Shown one piece after another: positions 36,373 to 45,540 of a DNA stretch of 64,000 nt. The position numbers and the translations under genes are program-made. A model generated the notes under the pieces. That model had not been told where the DNA came from and searched no databases. It saw only the letters and a program-made list of their open reading frames with translations. Origin of the DNA: Oceanobacillus senegalensis. GTDB taxonomy: Bacteria; Bacillota; Bacilli; Bacillales; Amphibacillaceae. Numbering within the stretch: position 1 is the first letter of the stretch; each line of letters starts with the position of its first letter. The DNA is taken from assembly GCF_900176885.1 (NCBI RefSeq), contig NZ_LT839648.1, positions 1,858,116 to 1,922,115 on the forward strand, in the 5' to 3' direction.

Positions 36373-36648
36373 TTATATCCCCATTTTATAGTCATATTGC
36401 TTCGCCTTGTCTGGCTTTGCATTTTCAAAATCTGTACGGATATAGGGTTTATATGATTTTTCTACTTTCGATACAAAAGGAAGCTTTAACAATCTAGTTT
36501 TTATATGGTCAATATCTACTTGGTTAACATAAATAATTGCATATTTCAACTTCTTAGATGCATATATTAAATGACCAAAACGTTTAATTTGTTTTAAATT
36601 TTTCATTTGATGAAACCATACAACTAATCCTTGTCTCTCCGTTCTCAT
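36373..36648 (-). CDS. ylbG: DUF2129-family protein YlbG
   Basis: A 91-residue conserved cytoplasmic protein of unknown function (UPF0298). RQGLVVWFHQMKNLKQIKRF, HLIYASKKLKYAIIYVN and LPFVSKVEKSYKPYIRTDF match the family. It lies downstream of ylbF (ricF) with an 82-bp gap, as in B. subtilis. No catalytic motif is visible. Confidence 0.92.
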   Translation of the reverse strand: MRTERQGLVVWFHQMKNLKQIKRFGHLIYASKKLKYAIIYVNQVDIDHIKTRLLKLPFVSKVEKSYKPYIRTDFENAKPDKAKQYDYKMGI

Positions 36649-36730
36649 TCGATATTCCTCACTAAGTTAATTTTATGTATATTATAAATGAACCAACTAA
36701 CCCTCAGAGTTTTGAAGGTTAGTTGAGCTT

Positions 36731-37162
36731 TTATGATGCACAGCCACAAGCTCCGCCATGTCCGCAGCCAGTATCTGTTAATGCTGCCCCATCTTTAGGT
36801 GCTTTGATATTATCACTTACACTATTAACTACATATTGACTTATTTCATCTAACAAATTCTGAAGCTTGCGTTCGGCAATTTTATATAATGCAACTTTTT
36901 CATTCATATCCATTTCGCGTTTCGTCGATCTAACCTTTTTCATTATTTCATTATAGTCCGGGTGATATCTGCCAAAACGCTGAATATCGTCATAATGACT
37001 TTTCATATTGTTAAAGGCTTTAATAAGCTGTTGTGCTTCTTCATCATTATTCATGGCAATCCGTGATTCCTTATAATCTTCATAGACCTCAGATTCCTTA
37101 ACCATTTTTCCCAGTTTTTCAGAATGGTCTAGAATTTCAACATATTCCAAAGTTGCTATCAT
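36731..37162 (-). CDS. ylbF: RicF (YlbF), regulator of RNA processing and development
   Basis: Subunit of the RicA-RicF-RicT complex that stimulates RNase Y-dependent mRNA maturation and is needed for sporulation, competence and biofilm in B. subtilis. The 143-residue protein has an all-helical YlbF/YmcA core (LEYVEILDHSEKLGKMVKES to about 110) and a C-terminal tail with three clustered cysteines, GCGHGGACGCAS, consistent with the iron-sulfur ligands reported for the Ric complex. The ATG at 37162 is chosen because GGGAGGTG precedes it; the frame extends 17 codons further without one. Confidence 0.92.
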   Translation of the reverse strand: MIATLEYVEILDHSEKLGKMVKESEVYEDYKESRIAMNNDEEAQQLIKAFNNMKSHYDDIQRFGRYHPDYNEIMKKVRSTKREMDMNEKVALYKIAERKLQNLLDEISQYVVNSVSDNIKAPKDGAALTDTGCGHGGACGCAS

Positions 37163-37227
37163 CAAAACACCTCCCACACTTATTTTAGCATTTATTATAT
37201 ATAATGAAAACATATTGCCTTGATATG

Positions 37228-37461
37228 TTAATCCTTCATAGCACCAGCAAATTGTATTAGCATTTGAAGCATTTGTACATTATTTCCTATTCTCTCTAAT
37301 TTCTGTGGAAGGGTTTTACCATAAAATACTTTTGCTTCTTTTTCCATTTCAGCTAAAACATTGGGATCCCTTGTTAAGTAACGATACCAGATCGGATGTT
37401 GACGGACAAAATTAACTAAGTCTGGACGATTATATAAATATTGGTACACGCTTTGTTCCAT
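37228..37461 (-). CDS. ylbE: YlbE-like protein
   Basis: A 77-residue, mostly helical protein of the YlbE-like family (YLYNRPDLVNFVRQHPIWYR, EAKVFYGKTLPQKLERI). Function unknown; it occurs in spore formers between ylbD and ylbF. It starts 12 bp after ylbD and has a GGAGG ribosome binding site. Confidence 0.9.
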   Translation of the reverse strand: MEQSVYQYLYNRPDLVNFVRQHPIWYRYLTRDPNVLAEMEKEAKVFYGKTLPQKLERIGNNVQMLQMLIQFAGAMKD

Positions 37462-37473
37462 GTAATCCTCCTT

Positions 37474-37869
37474 TTAATCATGGAACCAATCAAATGGATG
37501 CGGTTCCCTTGATTTCTCCTGCTTCGATTCCTGAAATTGATTCACAAGCTCTTGAACCGTCCCAATCGTCTTACTTAAATTTGAAACCTGTCCCTGGATT
37601 TTATTTATATCTATATTCTCGGTTAATTTCATAATTTGGCTTATCAGTTCAAAATTTTTCTCATTTGATTTTGTTTCCGTATGTTTAGTAGACTCCGACT
37701 TCTCCATAAATTGATCCCAATATGGGTCGTCTTCACCTAACAAGGCCCACTTTTCATAATATTCCTGCCAAGATCTACCACTTTTACGGAGCTCACGAAG
37801 TAATGCTGGATGATTATTAACAAAATGTTTGAATGACACAATTGAAGGATGTAACTCTTGTTCCTTCAT
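37474..37869 (-). CDS. ylbD: Putative spore coat protein YlbD
   Basis: A 131-residue protein of the YlbD family, annotated in B. subtilis as a putative coat protein. The N-terminal LHPSIVSFKHFVNNHPALLR and the motif GRSWQEYYEKWALLGEDDPYW are conserved. The C-terminal half is polar, with a short coiled-coil-like stretch and DWFHD at the end. First gene of the ylbD-ylbE-ylbF transcript, with GGAGGTG before the ATG. Confidence 0.87.
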   Translation of the reverse strand: MKEQELHPSIVSFKHFVNNHPALLRELRKSGRSWQEYYEKWALLGEDDPYWDQFMEKSESTKHTETKSNEKNFELISQIMKLTENIDINKIQGQVSNLSKTIGTVQELVNQFQESKQEKSREPHPFDWFHD

Positions 37870-38167
37870 CTTTTCACCTCCATTACAGTCCTTTCTACTA
37901 TATAATTTATGCGAATGTATCGTTTCTGTGCTTTTGACACATACCGAATCATATTCATAGCCTTTTTTGAATTCACCACATGTCCCACTTCCAATGAAAA
38001 TTTAGGTGGGGGGGAAACTGCCCCTAAAACCTGAATCGTTAGGTTCTACAGAACGTAAATTTCAGGAGGCGTTGCGACTTTAGCCTTTGTTCCTTTGTTT
38101 CAGCGGGGGATGAAAGGAAACCGTCATTGATCGATGATTCATTTTATCCGAAGTTTTAGAGTCACCT
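37870..38167. other. Interval with a cluster of tandem hairpins between ylbC and ylbD
   Basis: No coding sequence is supported. Adjacent hairpins are TTTAGG..CCTAAA with an inner G-run/C-run (38001-38028), and CCTGAA..TTCAGG enclosing GTTC-TACA-GAAC (38030-38066). A further G-rich segment follows to about 38120. On the minus strand the 38001-38028 hairpin is followed by ATTTTC, so it could end ylbC. The rest looks like a structured or repeated element of unknown role. Confidence 0.5.
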
Positions 38168-39226
38168 CTAATATGGTTGTTCTAGGAAATTTTGTGTATA
38201 ATAAAGTCGATACACGCCAACACCTAAATGTGTATACTCTTTATTCAATAAGGCTTCACGATGACTTTCACTATTTAGCCAACCCTCTATTGCAGCTGGT
38301 GCATCCGTATACTGGGCTGCTATATTTTCTCCTGCAGATACATAAAATACATCCTTTGTTGCTAACCTTTCCTTTAGGCCATCCCCATTTAACTTATAAT
38401 GTGAAAAATAGTTGTTTTTGGCCATATCCTTGCTATGATTAAATGCAACCCCACTAACCGTTTCTTCCCATTCCAATATTGGTATATTATGTCGCTTTCG
38501 AATTACGTTGGTTAAATCAAATACTTGCTGTTCCATTCCTTTTTCAACATTTTTCCATTCCGATTCCGTCAAATCTGGTTTTTGGGGAAGATCTCCACGA
38601 TAAACAATTTCATATGGACGATGCATTAATAATATGTCTGCAGATAAAACACGAATAGAAGAAAGCTTCTTAGTAATGGTATCAAAATATAGCTGTGCAA
38701 AAACATTTTCAGAAACCTTCATTAACGGTCGCATCATTAAATCTTCCTTGGTTAATCGAAAAGTATACGAAGATAAACCCTCTCTGTAGGTGACTTCATC
38801 CTCAAATGAGAATTCCTCATCTAGTTCATCATACATCTGTCCAATTTGTAGTGGTTTACCATTCATCTCCATTCCTGTTCCAAATACAGTTACAATTTCA
38901 TTATTTAATATCCCAAATTGTAAATAACCCTTTGATTGTTTGTATATCCACCATTCATATTTATATGCGCTCGGATCTTTCCGTAATGGTTCTCCAAGCC
39001 GTTCTAATAGTAACTCATTAGATTGGCCAATACATTCAAACAAATCAATTTCCTCGGATATAACTGGAACTGACTTTATTTCAAGGAGATTGCTCTTTTC
39101 TTTTAGCGAACGATTAACTTGTATTAATTCCTCTTCATTAGCCATAAAATTCTGTTGTTCCGTGAAGTAGAAAATAGACAAAGCAATGACAGTAAGTATC
39201 ACTATGCTTCGAATAAACCGCATCAT
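38168..39226 (-). CDS. ylbC: CAP (SCP-like) domain protein YlbC
   Basis: Secreted or membrane-anchored protein of 352 residues. After an N-terminal hydrophobic helix (MMRFIRSIVILTVIALSIFYF) comes a CAP-associated N-domain (LGEPLRKDPSAYKYEWWIYK), then a C-terminal cysteine-rich-secretory/PR1 domain with HSKDMAKNNYFSHY, AGENIAAQY and WLNSESHREALLNKEYTHLG. Function unknown; related proteins occur in spore formers. The start at 39226 is chosen because AGAAGGGGAA precedes it; a longer frame of 25 codons has none. Confidence 0.9.
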   Translation of the reverse strand: MMRFIRSIVILTVIALSIFYFTEQQNFMANEEELIQVNRSLKEKSNLLEIKSVPVISEEIDLFECIGQSNELLLERLGEPLRKDPSAYKYEWWIYKQSKGYLQFGILNNEIVTVFGTGMEMNGKPLQIGQMYDELDEEFSFEDEVTYREGLSSYTFRLTKEDLMMRPLMKVSENVFAQLYFDTITKKLSSIRVLSADILLMHRPYEIVYRGDLPQKPDLTESEWKNVEKGMEQQVFDLTNVIRKRHNIPILEWEETVSGVAFNHSKDMAKNNYFSHYKLNGDGLKERLATKDVFYVSAGENIAAQYTDAPAAIEGWLNSESHREALLNKEYTHLGVGVYRLYYTQNFLEQPY

Positions 39227-39367
39227 ACGATTCCCCTTCTCTACATTAATATAATCCATTCTATGTAACGAAAAGAGGAGAAATACTCGTTTACCTATCA
39301 TTTCACCAAAGAAAAATGGTAAATCATTTATAAAATGGTATATTTATATTAGTACAAATATTTTCAA

Positions 39368-39396
39368 TTGCATCTGAAGCGTTTTCGTACTATTAT
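39368..39396 (+). promoter_or_regulatory. Candidate sigma-A promoter of the yugN-like gene
   Basis: TTGCAT (39368-39373) and TATTAT (39391-39396) are 17 bp apart on the plus strand. The gene starts about 28 bases after the expected transcript start. Confidence 0.55.
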
Positions 39397-39430
39397 AAGT
39401 TAATGAGGACAAATAGCGAGGTGAGAAAAA

Positions 39431-39796
39431 ATGAGAATAGAAAACACAGGAATTGATGACACAATTGTAGACTTAAAACCACTTGACCATCTGACGGGGA
39501 AACATGCTTTCATTCGTGCAGGTCAATGGGACTATGAAAGAGTAACCTACGACTATAAAGTTGCATCAAATGAAAAGAATATTACATATTATATTCGTAT
39601 CCAAGGCCATGCACTTGAAGGTGATGTAGATAGCGGTAATGCAGTTATCAAATTACTAACTCCTCTACTAGGTAAACATTATTATCCTCACGGGGTAGAA
39701 TACGGAGAAGAAGAACAGTTTCCAAAAGATCTTGTTGAGCGAGCAAAAACACTACTAACAAAAGTAGCTGATGAACTTGCTCCATATAAAAAATAG
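39431..39796 (+). CDS. YugN-like family protein
   Basis: A 121-residue soluble protein resembling B. subtilis YugN (WDYERVTYDYKVASNEKNITY, YYIRIQGHALEGDVDSG, LLGKHYYPHGVEYGEEEQFP). Function unknown. Single-gene transcript with a candidate promoter and a perfect 14-bp terminator. The ATG has GAGGTGAG seven bases upstream. Confidence 0.82.
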   Translation: MRIENTGIDDTIVDLKPLDHLTGKHAFIRAGQWDYERVTYDYKVASNEKNITYYIRIQGHALEGDVDSGNAVIKLLTPLLGKHYYPHGVEYGEEEQFPKDLVERAKTLLTKVADELAPYKK

Positions 39797-39800
39797 TAAA

Positions 39801-39834
39801 AAAAGGTGTGAACATTTTGTTCACACCTTTTATA
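39801..39834 (+). terminator. Intrinsic terminator of the yugN-like gene
   Basis: Perfect 14-bp stem (AAAAGGTGTGAACA with TGTTCACACCTTTT), three-base loop, then T-rich sequence. Confidence 0.85.
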
Positions 39835-39947
39835 TTCTTTCTTCATCTTGCCAACCTAAATTGTACGCCAAAAAGCTGCTCTATAACCCTCATTTTTCTA
39901 ATATGAAAAATGGAAAAAACAACAAGTTAAACATTAAGCATACCTAG

Positions 39948-40403
39948 TTAGAAGCCCCAAACCGCACGGAATAAGTTGGTTGTTTCTCCAACATCAAATA
40001 ACACATATAAAAATAGATATACCATAATTCCTGTACCTGCAGAGAAAAACCAAATAATTGCTGTTACAGGTCCCCATTTTCTGTGAATCTTAATTTTACG
40101 TTTAAAAGCAAGGATAAGTGTAATGACCCCAAAAATTGCTCCAGTAGTTGCCAATATAATATGGAAAATCAGAAAAATAGTATAATAAACTTTTAATTCT
40201 TCCGGACCTCCAAAGCTTGTGCTTCCAATAAATACTGTGCGTGATATATAAATGGTAAAGAATATCAATGCACTTATAGCTGCTAATATCATCGTTTTCT
40301 TATGCGCTTTTTCTTGTCCTTTTGTAATAAACCTCCACCCTATTGCCACTAAAATGGCACTTACTAGAATAAAAAAAGTACTTAATGTTGGTAAAAAATA
40401 CAT
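39948..40403 (-). CDS. DUF420 membrane protein, CtaM-like
   Basis: A 151-residue protein with four membrane helices (about 4-22, 40-58, 78-101 and 115-137). It belongs to DUF420; the Staphylococcus aureus member CtaM is required for a functional aa3-type oxidase, and B. subtilis YozB is similar. It sits directly after ctaG here, in a run of oxidase assembly genes, which supports an oxidase-maturation role. The substrate or cofactor handled is not visible. Confidence 0.82.
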   Translation of the reverse strand: MYFLPTLSTFFILVSAILVAIGWRFITKGQEKAHKKTMILAAISALIFFTIYISRTVFIGSTSFGGPEELKVYYTIFLIFHIILATTGAIFGVITLILAFKRKIKIHRKWGPVTAIIWFFSAGTGIMVYLFLYVLFDVGETTNLFRAVWGF

Positions 40404-40447
40404 GAGTTAAACAATTCCTTTCTAGCATATTACTCTATCCATTTTGA

Positions 40448-41359
40448 TTAATGCGTGTCAACTGTAGTAGTTGTATTAGGCAAAGGATCTACTTTCGCCC
40501 CCTCATCCTTAAACCATTTATAAATTATTGAAGTTAGAACTGAACCATATGCAATTTCCTGAATAACCTTCATAATAATACCGCCCCATTGCTGGTCTCT
40601 CATTAAGCTAAGAGGAGAAAACATTTCTGGTCCAGATAATGCAGGCGCAATTCCATTTAACACAGTATTCGGTACGCATAAACTTAAAGCTGTTAGCCAA
40701 GCACCTTCTTGTGTATATGCAGCATACAAAGGGTCAGATGCAAATATAATGAGAACACATGCAGGGGTAATTAGCACACTATTAGAGAAAATATAGCCTA
40801 TCTTTAATAATGGTTTTAATCTATCTACTTCTTTTACAGGTGCTAATTGCGGAAGCCACATAATAAATGCTGCTAGGAATAATATCACATGTATAACACT
40901 ATGGACTACAGGTGACGATTTCGTAAAATTAAACACGACAGGAATGTGGTACAAACTAAATAAACCATTGAATAACAATAAAGAAATAACAGGCTTTGTT
41001 AAGAATAAAGTAATCTTACCTATTATTGGTGTATAAAGGATTTTTTTCCAAATCCATACTGGTAATCCTTTAATTAGTAGGATCGGTGTAATAATTAAGT
41101 AGACCGCCATTTGTGTCATGTGTGCGGTTAACATAATATGAGATAGTAAATCTACCGGTGACCCTTTTGCAATATAAATTAAAACGATACCTAAATAAAA
41201 AGAAAATTGCTGACCAGCGCTTGGAGATGGATTGTCCGTAAATTTTTTACGCATTGGACCTGTAATTAAATAATATGATAAGGCAATACATAAAAGAAAT
41301 ATGAAAAAGAAAGGACTCCACAAAGCCCGAAAACCAAATATTTGTAACTCTAGCCACAT
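40448..41359 (-). CDS. ctaG: Cytochrome c oxidase assembly factor CtaG
   Basis: A 303-residue polytopic protein (about seven helices) of the CtaG_Bsu/caa3_CtaG type, needed in B. subtilis for active caa3 oxidase, probably in copper-B insertion. Motifs: LSHIMLTAHMTQMAVYLIITP with conserved histidines, LFSLYHIPVVFNF, and PALSGPEMFSPLSLMRDQQWGG. It is separated from ctaF by 197 bp with a terminator, so it has its own promoter or depends on read-through. Confidence 0.93.
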   Translation of the reverse strand: MWLELQIFGFRALWSPFFFIFLLCIALSYYLITGPMRKKFTDNPSPSAGQQFSFYLGIVLIYIAKGSPVDLLSHIMLTAHMTQMAVYLIITPILLIKGLPVWIWKKILYTPIIGKITLFLTKPVISLLLFNGLFSLYHIPVVFNFTKSSPVVHSVIHVILFLAAFIMWLPQLAPVKEVDRLKPLLKIGYIFSNSVLITPACVLIIFASDPLYAAYTQEGAWLTALSLCVPNTVLNGIAPALSGPEMFSPLSLMRDQQWGGIIMKVIQEIAYGSVLTSIIYKWFKDEGAKVDPLPNTTTTVDTH

Positions 41360-41513
41360 CTTTACTCACTCCAATAAATGGATTTATCTTAATTATACAA
41401 TATAAATACGGTGTAAATCGAATTATATTGTGACGATATTAAAACAAAATATTCAATATTTCTCTGACACTATGCACTACCTATTGTCATCCACACACAC
41501 ATCTATGTAATTA

Positions 41514-41547
41514 GAAAAAAGACCGGGAAGCACTCCCGATCTTTTTA
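41514..41547 (-). terminator. Intrinsic terminator of the ctaCDEF operon
   Basis: On the minus strand AAAAAGATCGGGA pairs with TCCCGGTCTTTTTT around a short loop with terminal poly-U. It lies ten bases beyond the ctaF stop. Confidence 0.85.
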
Positions 41548-41556
41548 TCTTATTCT

Positions 41557-41877
41557 TTACCACCAAATAATGGTTGTAAATGTTAATACAGTTATCACGG
41601 CTACCCAAATACCGCCGTAAATTAAAGCAGCAACTACTTCATGTCCTTTATCTTTCATGTGCATAAAATAATAGAATTGGAATCCTACCTGCACAACAGC
41701 CAATATAAATATGAATGGTATAACAAATGTTCTATCCATTCCCGCTCCTACAACGAGAAAAGCAACTAATGTAAAAATTATCATTAACGCAAAAGAAACA
41801 AGTTGATGCTTCATCTCTTTCTTCTGCTCATGCTTCTTGAAGGAATTAAGTTTATTGATACTAGTATTATTAGTCAT
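41557..41877 (-). CDS. ctaF: Cytochrome c oxidase subunit IVB (CtaF)
   Basis: Small fourth subunit of the caa3 oxidase, of the prokaryotic COX4 family. The 106-residue protein has three membrane helices (about 24-43, 48-67 and 80-103), with the family segments VQVGFQFYYFMHMKDKGHE. It starts three bases after ctaE ends. Confidence 0.93.
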   Translation of the reverse strand: MTNNTSINKLNSFKKHEQKKEMKHQLVSFALMIIFTLVAFLVVGAGMDRTFVIPFIFILAVVQVGFQFYYFMHMKDKGHEVVAALIYGGIWVAVITVLTFTTIIWW

Positions 41878-41880
41878 AAA

Positions 41881-42504
41881 TTAACTCACCATCCCCATCA
41901 AGTATACTACTGTGAAAATAAATACCCAGACAACATCAATAAAGTGCCAGTAAATAGCAAATGTATTAAATTTAGGGGCGTTATATAAACTTAAACCTCG
42001 TTTTGCATTTCGAACCATTAATGCCATTAACCAGCTTAAACCAAAGACAACGTGACCACCATGGAAACCAACCAAAGTGTAGAATGCTGATCCAAATGCA
42101 GAAGAACGGAAAGTAAATCCATAGTCTGTAATATAGTGTGCAAATTCATAGATTTCACAAGCAAGGAATGATAAACCAAGTAAAGCAGTAATTCCTAGCC
42201 ATAGTTGCATCTTTTTGAAGTTATTGTTCTTCATATGATAAATAGCATATACACTTGTTAGAGAACTTGTTAACAAAAGAACTGTCATTACAAATACAAG
42301 TTCTAAACCATACAGGTCTTGTGTAGAAGGACCGCCTGCAGTCGAATCCTTTAATGATAGGTACGTTGCAAACAAACAAGCAAATAAAACTGTTTCACCA
42401 CCAAGGAAGAACCATAAACCTAGAAATTTATGCTTTCCCTCTTGTGTTGCTTTCGCCGGATCTTCATGAATATTTTCCGGATTCAAGGAATGATCTTGAC
42501 TCAT
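41881..42504 (-). CDS. ctaE: Cytochrome c oxidase subunit III (CtaE)
   Basis: Subunit III of caa3 oxidase, with five membrane helices in 207 residues (HKFLGLWFFLGGETVLFACL, GFHGGHVVFGLSWL, YWHFIDVVWVFIFTVVYL). ATG at 42504 is chosen because AAGGAGG at the end of ctaD precedes it and one base separates the two genes. A frame extending 18 codons upstream lies inside ctaD and has no ribosome binding site. Confidence 0.95.
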   Translation of the reverse strand: MSQDHSLNPENIHEDPAKATQEGKHKFLGLWFFLGGETVLFACLFATYLSLKDSTAGGPSTQDLYGLELVFVMTVLLLTSSLTSVYAIYHMKNNNFKKMQLWLGITALLGLSFLACEIYEFAHYITDYGFTFRSSAFGSAFYTLVGFHGGHVVFGLSWLMALMVRNAKRGLSLYNAPKFNTFAIYWHFIDVVWVFIFTVVYLMGMVS

Positions 42505-42505
42505 A

Positions 42506-44362
42506 TTAGTCAGCCTCCTTTTCAAGGTCTTCTTTATGAATATGATAGCCATGGTCATCTTTCAATGAACGAGTAAGCATTGCTAATAAAGCAATTGCAA
42601 ATCCAAGATAAAGTACGATTAACCATGTCTTATTATCCACTTGATAAATAAAACCAAAGGAAGCAATTGTAAACCCAATTGATATAATTAAAGGCAATAT
42701 GGATCCATTAGGCATATGAATATCTTGAACTGGCTCTGACGGAGTCATTTTTTCATTTCCATCCATCTTCTCAATCCAATATGGATCTAAGCCACGAACC
42801 AATGGCAACTGTTTAAAGTTATATACTGGAGCTGGTGAAGAAATTGACCATTCCAATGTACGTCCAGTTCCCCAAGGGTCGTTAGGTGCTTTCTCTTTTT
42901 TAGCATGTGTATAAATGATGTTAATAGCAAAGACAATTGTACCTGCTGCCATACCGAAAGCACCAATTGTACTTACTAAGTTACCAGTATCTAATTGTTG
43001 ACCTTCTAAGAAGACCCAGTAACGACGTGGCATTCCCATTAGACCTAGGAAGTGCTGAACCATAAAAGTTAAATGGAAACCAATAAAGAACAACCAAAAA
43101 GCAATTTTACCCAATGTTTCATTAAGAACTTTACCGAATAATTTTGGCCACCAATATGTGAATCCAGCTAAAATACCAAATACAACCCCACCAACAATAA
43201 CATAGTGGAAGTGAGCAATAACGAAGTACGTATCATGGTACTGAAAGTCAGCATTGGCTGCTCCTAGCATTACCCCGGTCATTCCCCCAATGGTGAATGA
43301 TGGAATAAAGCCTAATGCCCATAGCATGGATGCACTCATGCGGATACTACCGCCCCACATCGTTGCCAACCAGTTAAATATTTTAATCCCAGTTGGTACT
43401 GCAATAGCCATTGTTCCTACAGCAAAAATAGAGTTTGCCACAGGGCCTAGACCTACTGTAAACATATGGTGTGCCCAAACCATGAATCCTAAGAATGCGA
43501 TTAAGAATGTTGCAAACACCATTGATGAGTAACCAAATAAACGTTTTTTCGTAAATACTGGAAAGATTTCACTAAATATACCAAAAGCCGGTAATATTAA
43601 AATATATACTTCAGGGTGACCAAATATCCAGAACAAGTGTTGCCAGATAACAGAGTTACCACCTAAAGTAATATCAAAAAACGCAGACCCGAACATACGG
43701 TCAAACATTAATAAAAACAGACCCACAGTTAATGCAGGGAATGCGAATAGAATTAATATACTTGCTACAAAAGTGGTCCAAGTAAATAATGGCATACGCA
43801 TGTACGTCATTCCTGGTCCACGCATCGTAACAATGGTTACAAGGAAATTAATACCACCCATTAATGTCCCTGCACCAGAAAGCTGAAGACCCATTACATA
43901 ATAATCTACACCATGTCCTGGTGATTGAGCAGATAATGGGGCATATGCTGTCCAACCAGCATCAGGTGCTCCACCTACAAACCAACTTACGTTCATTAGC
44001 AGTCCACCTAATAGGAATAGCCAAAAGCCCAATGCATTCAGAAAAGGAAACGCAACATCGCGCGCACCTATTTGTAGAGGCATAATAGCGTTCATAAATC
44101 CTAGCAACATTGGCATGGCTGCAAAGAATATCATTGTTGTACCATGCATGGTAATCATTTCATTGTACAAACCAGCACTGATAAAATCATTTTCTGGTTT
44201 TATTAATTGAATACGAATGATTAGAGCTTCTATACCACCAAGAATAAAGAAAAATGCACCCGCTACAAGATACATATTCCCTATTTTTTTGTGGTCAACT
44301 GTCGTTAAGTAATCCCACAAGATAGCACCGAAGCCTTTATTCTGAGTAGATTCAATACTCAA
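42506..44362 (-). CDS. ctaD: Cytochrome c oxidase subunit I (CtaD)
   Basis: Catalytic heme a/a3-CuB subunit. The 618-residue protein has about 14 helices. Ligands are visible: the low-spin heme His in MITMHGTTMIFFAA, the cross-linked His-Tyr motif WIFGHPEVYILILP, the CuB pair MVWAHHMFTVG, and HDTYFVIAHFHYVIVGG with the heme a3 and heme a histidines. A C-terminal extension with two extra helices is typical of the Bacillus caa3 subunit. Confidence 0.97.
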   Translation of the reverse strand: MSIESTQNKGFGAILWDYLTTVDHKKIGNMYLVAGAFFFILGGIEALIIRIQLIKPENDFISAGLYNEMITMHGTTMIFFAAMPMLLGFMNAIMPLQIGARDVAFPFLNALGFWLFLLGGLLMNVSWFVGGAPDAGWTAYAPLSAQSPGHGVDYYVMGLQLSGAGTLMGGINFLVTIVTMRGPGMTYMRMPLFTWTTFVASILILFAFPALTVGLFLLMFDRMFGSAFFDITLGGNSVIWQHLFWIFGHPEVYILILPAFGIFSEIFPVFTKKRLFGYSSMVFATFLIAFLGFMVWAHHMFTVGLGPVANSIFAVGTMAIAVPTGIKIFNWLATMWGGSIRMSASMLWALGFIPSFTIGGMTGVMLGAANADFQYHDTYFVIAHFHYVIVGGVVFGILAGFTYWWPKLFGKVLNETLGKIAFWLFFIGFHLTFMVQHFLGLMGMPRRYWVFLEGQQLDTGNLVSTIGAFGMAAGTIVFAINIIYTHAKKEKAPNDPWGTGRTLEWSISSPAPVYNFKQLPLVRGLDPYWIEKMDGNEKMTPSEPVQDIHMPNGSILPLIISIGFTIASFGFIYQVDNKTWLIVLYLGFAIALLAMLTRSLKDDHGYHIHKEDLEKEAD

Positions 44363-44410
44363 GACATTAACCTCCCTTTTGTTCTTTCATCCCATTAACT
44401 ACTTATATTT

Positions 44411-45463
44411 CTAATTTCCGGCACTTTCTGGACTTACTGCCGAATGGTCTAATTGCATCAAATATTCTGCAATACTATTTGCTTCTTCTTCAGAAAGGTT
44501 TGGATAATTACCAGTCATTAGATTTCCTGGTTTAATTGACTCTGGATCCATTAACCAATCTACTAAGTTTTCTTTCGTTGGTTCCAAAATACCAGCAACG
44601 GTAGAACGATTTGCATAGTTAGTTAAGTTTGGACCCGTTGCAACAGGTGAAGATCCAATCGCATGACAGCCCATACAATTATTTGCTTCAAAAAGTTCTT
44701 TTCCTTCTTGTGCTACTGCATCTTGTGGCGTAGCTTCTGGGTCAACATTTTTCATATCCTCTACCCAAGTATCAAATTCCTCTTGGCTAACTACTACTAC
44801 TTTAAAATCCATCAATGAGTGAGATGGTCCACAAAGTTCAGCACATTTACCCCAATATACCCCTTCTTCGTAAGCCTCAATATACATAGTATTTACATTT
44901 TCGGGGTTAGCATCGATTTTTCCGGATATTGTCGGAACCCAGAATGAATGTATAACGTCATTCGACTTAATATCCAAGTATACTTTTTCACCAACAGGGA
45001 TATACAAATCCTGACTTGTTTGTATTTCTTGGCCTTTATAATCAAAATGCCACCAATATTGATTACCTGTTACCTCAATATTTAATGAATTACTAGCATC
45101 CGTTGTATCTGCCAAATCAAACACGGATATAACAGTAGGGATAGCCATTACAAAAACTAAGATAATAGGTATTCCTGTCCAAACAATTTCTAAAGTGTGA
45201 TTACCCTCGACTTGTTTTGGAATATAATCTTCCTGCCCTTTCTTTTGGCGGAAACGCACAAGAGCAATTGTGAATACTAACATAACAACAAGAAACACAG
45301 CTACCATAATAATTGTGGAAAGAATCATCATATCCATGGACTCTTCCGCACCATACCCTTTAGGGTCAAGAGCTGTTAAATTCTCCTTACCACATGCAGC
45401 TAGTACAAGTGATACAAAGCCTAACATTATCAAGGCTTTCAATTTTCCCATCCAACGACTCAT
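44411..45463 (-). CDS. ctaC: Cytochrome c oxidase subunit II with fused cytochrome c (CtaC)
   Basis: CuA subunit of caa3 oxidase. The 350-residue protein has a lipoprotein signal (VSLVLAACG, Cys24), two membrane helices (about 45-67 and 93-113), the CuA cupredoxin domain with WGKCAELCGPSHSLMDF, and a C-terminal cytochrome c domain with the heme c motif CMGCH near 272 and a Met ligand (NLMTGNYPNLSEE). The fusion defines the caa3 type, so no separate soluble cytochrome c is needed. Confidence 0.97.
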   Translation of the reverse strand: MSRWMGKLKALIMLGFVSLVLAACGKENLTALDPKGYGAEESMDMMILSTIIMVAVFLVVMLVFTIALVRFRQKKGQEDYIPKQVEGNHTLEIVWTGIPIILVFVMAIPTVISVFDLADTTDASNSLNIEVTGNQYWWHFDYKGQEIQTSQDLYIPVGEKVYLDIKSNDVIHSFWVPTISGKIDANPENVNTMYIEAYEEGVYWGKCAELCGPSHSLMDFKVVVVSQEEFDTWVEDMKNVDPEATPQDAVAQEGKELFEANNCMGCHAIGSSPVATGPNLTNYANRSTVAGILEPTKENLVDWLMDPESIKPGNLMTGNYPNLSEEEANSIAEYLMQLDHSAVSPESAGN

Positions 45464-45540
45464 GTATTCATACCTCTCTTTCTCCTTTTTGTTTTTTTAT
45501 CTATTTTAAAAAAATAAAAAACAACTCATGTAATCTGATA

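Noticed and set aside
36206..36428. Short frames on both strands in the ylbG-rsmD gap
   Set aside because: They overlap hairpins and a terminator, have no ribosome binding sites, and are better explained by the csfG-like RNA.
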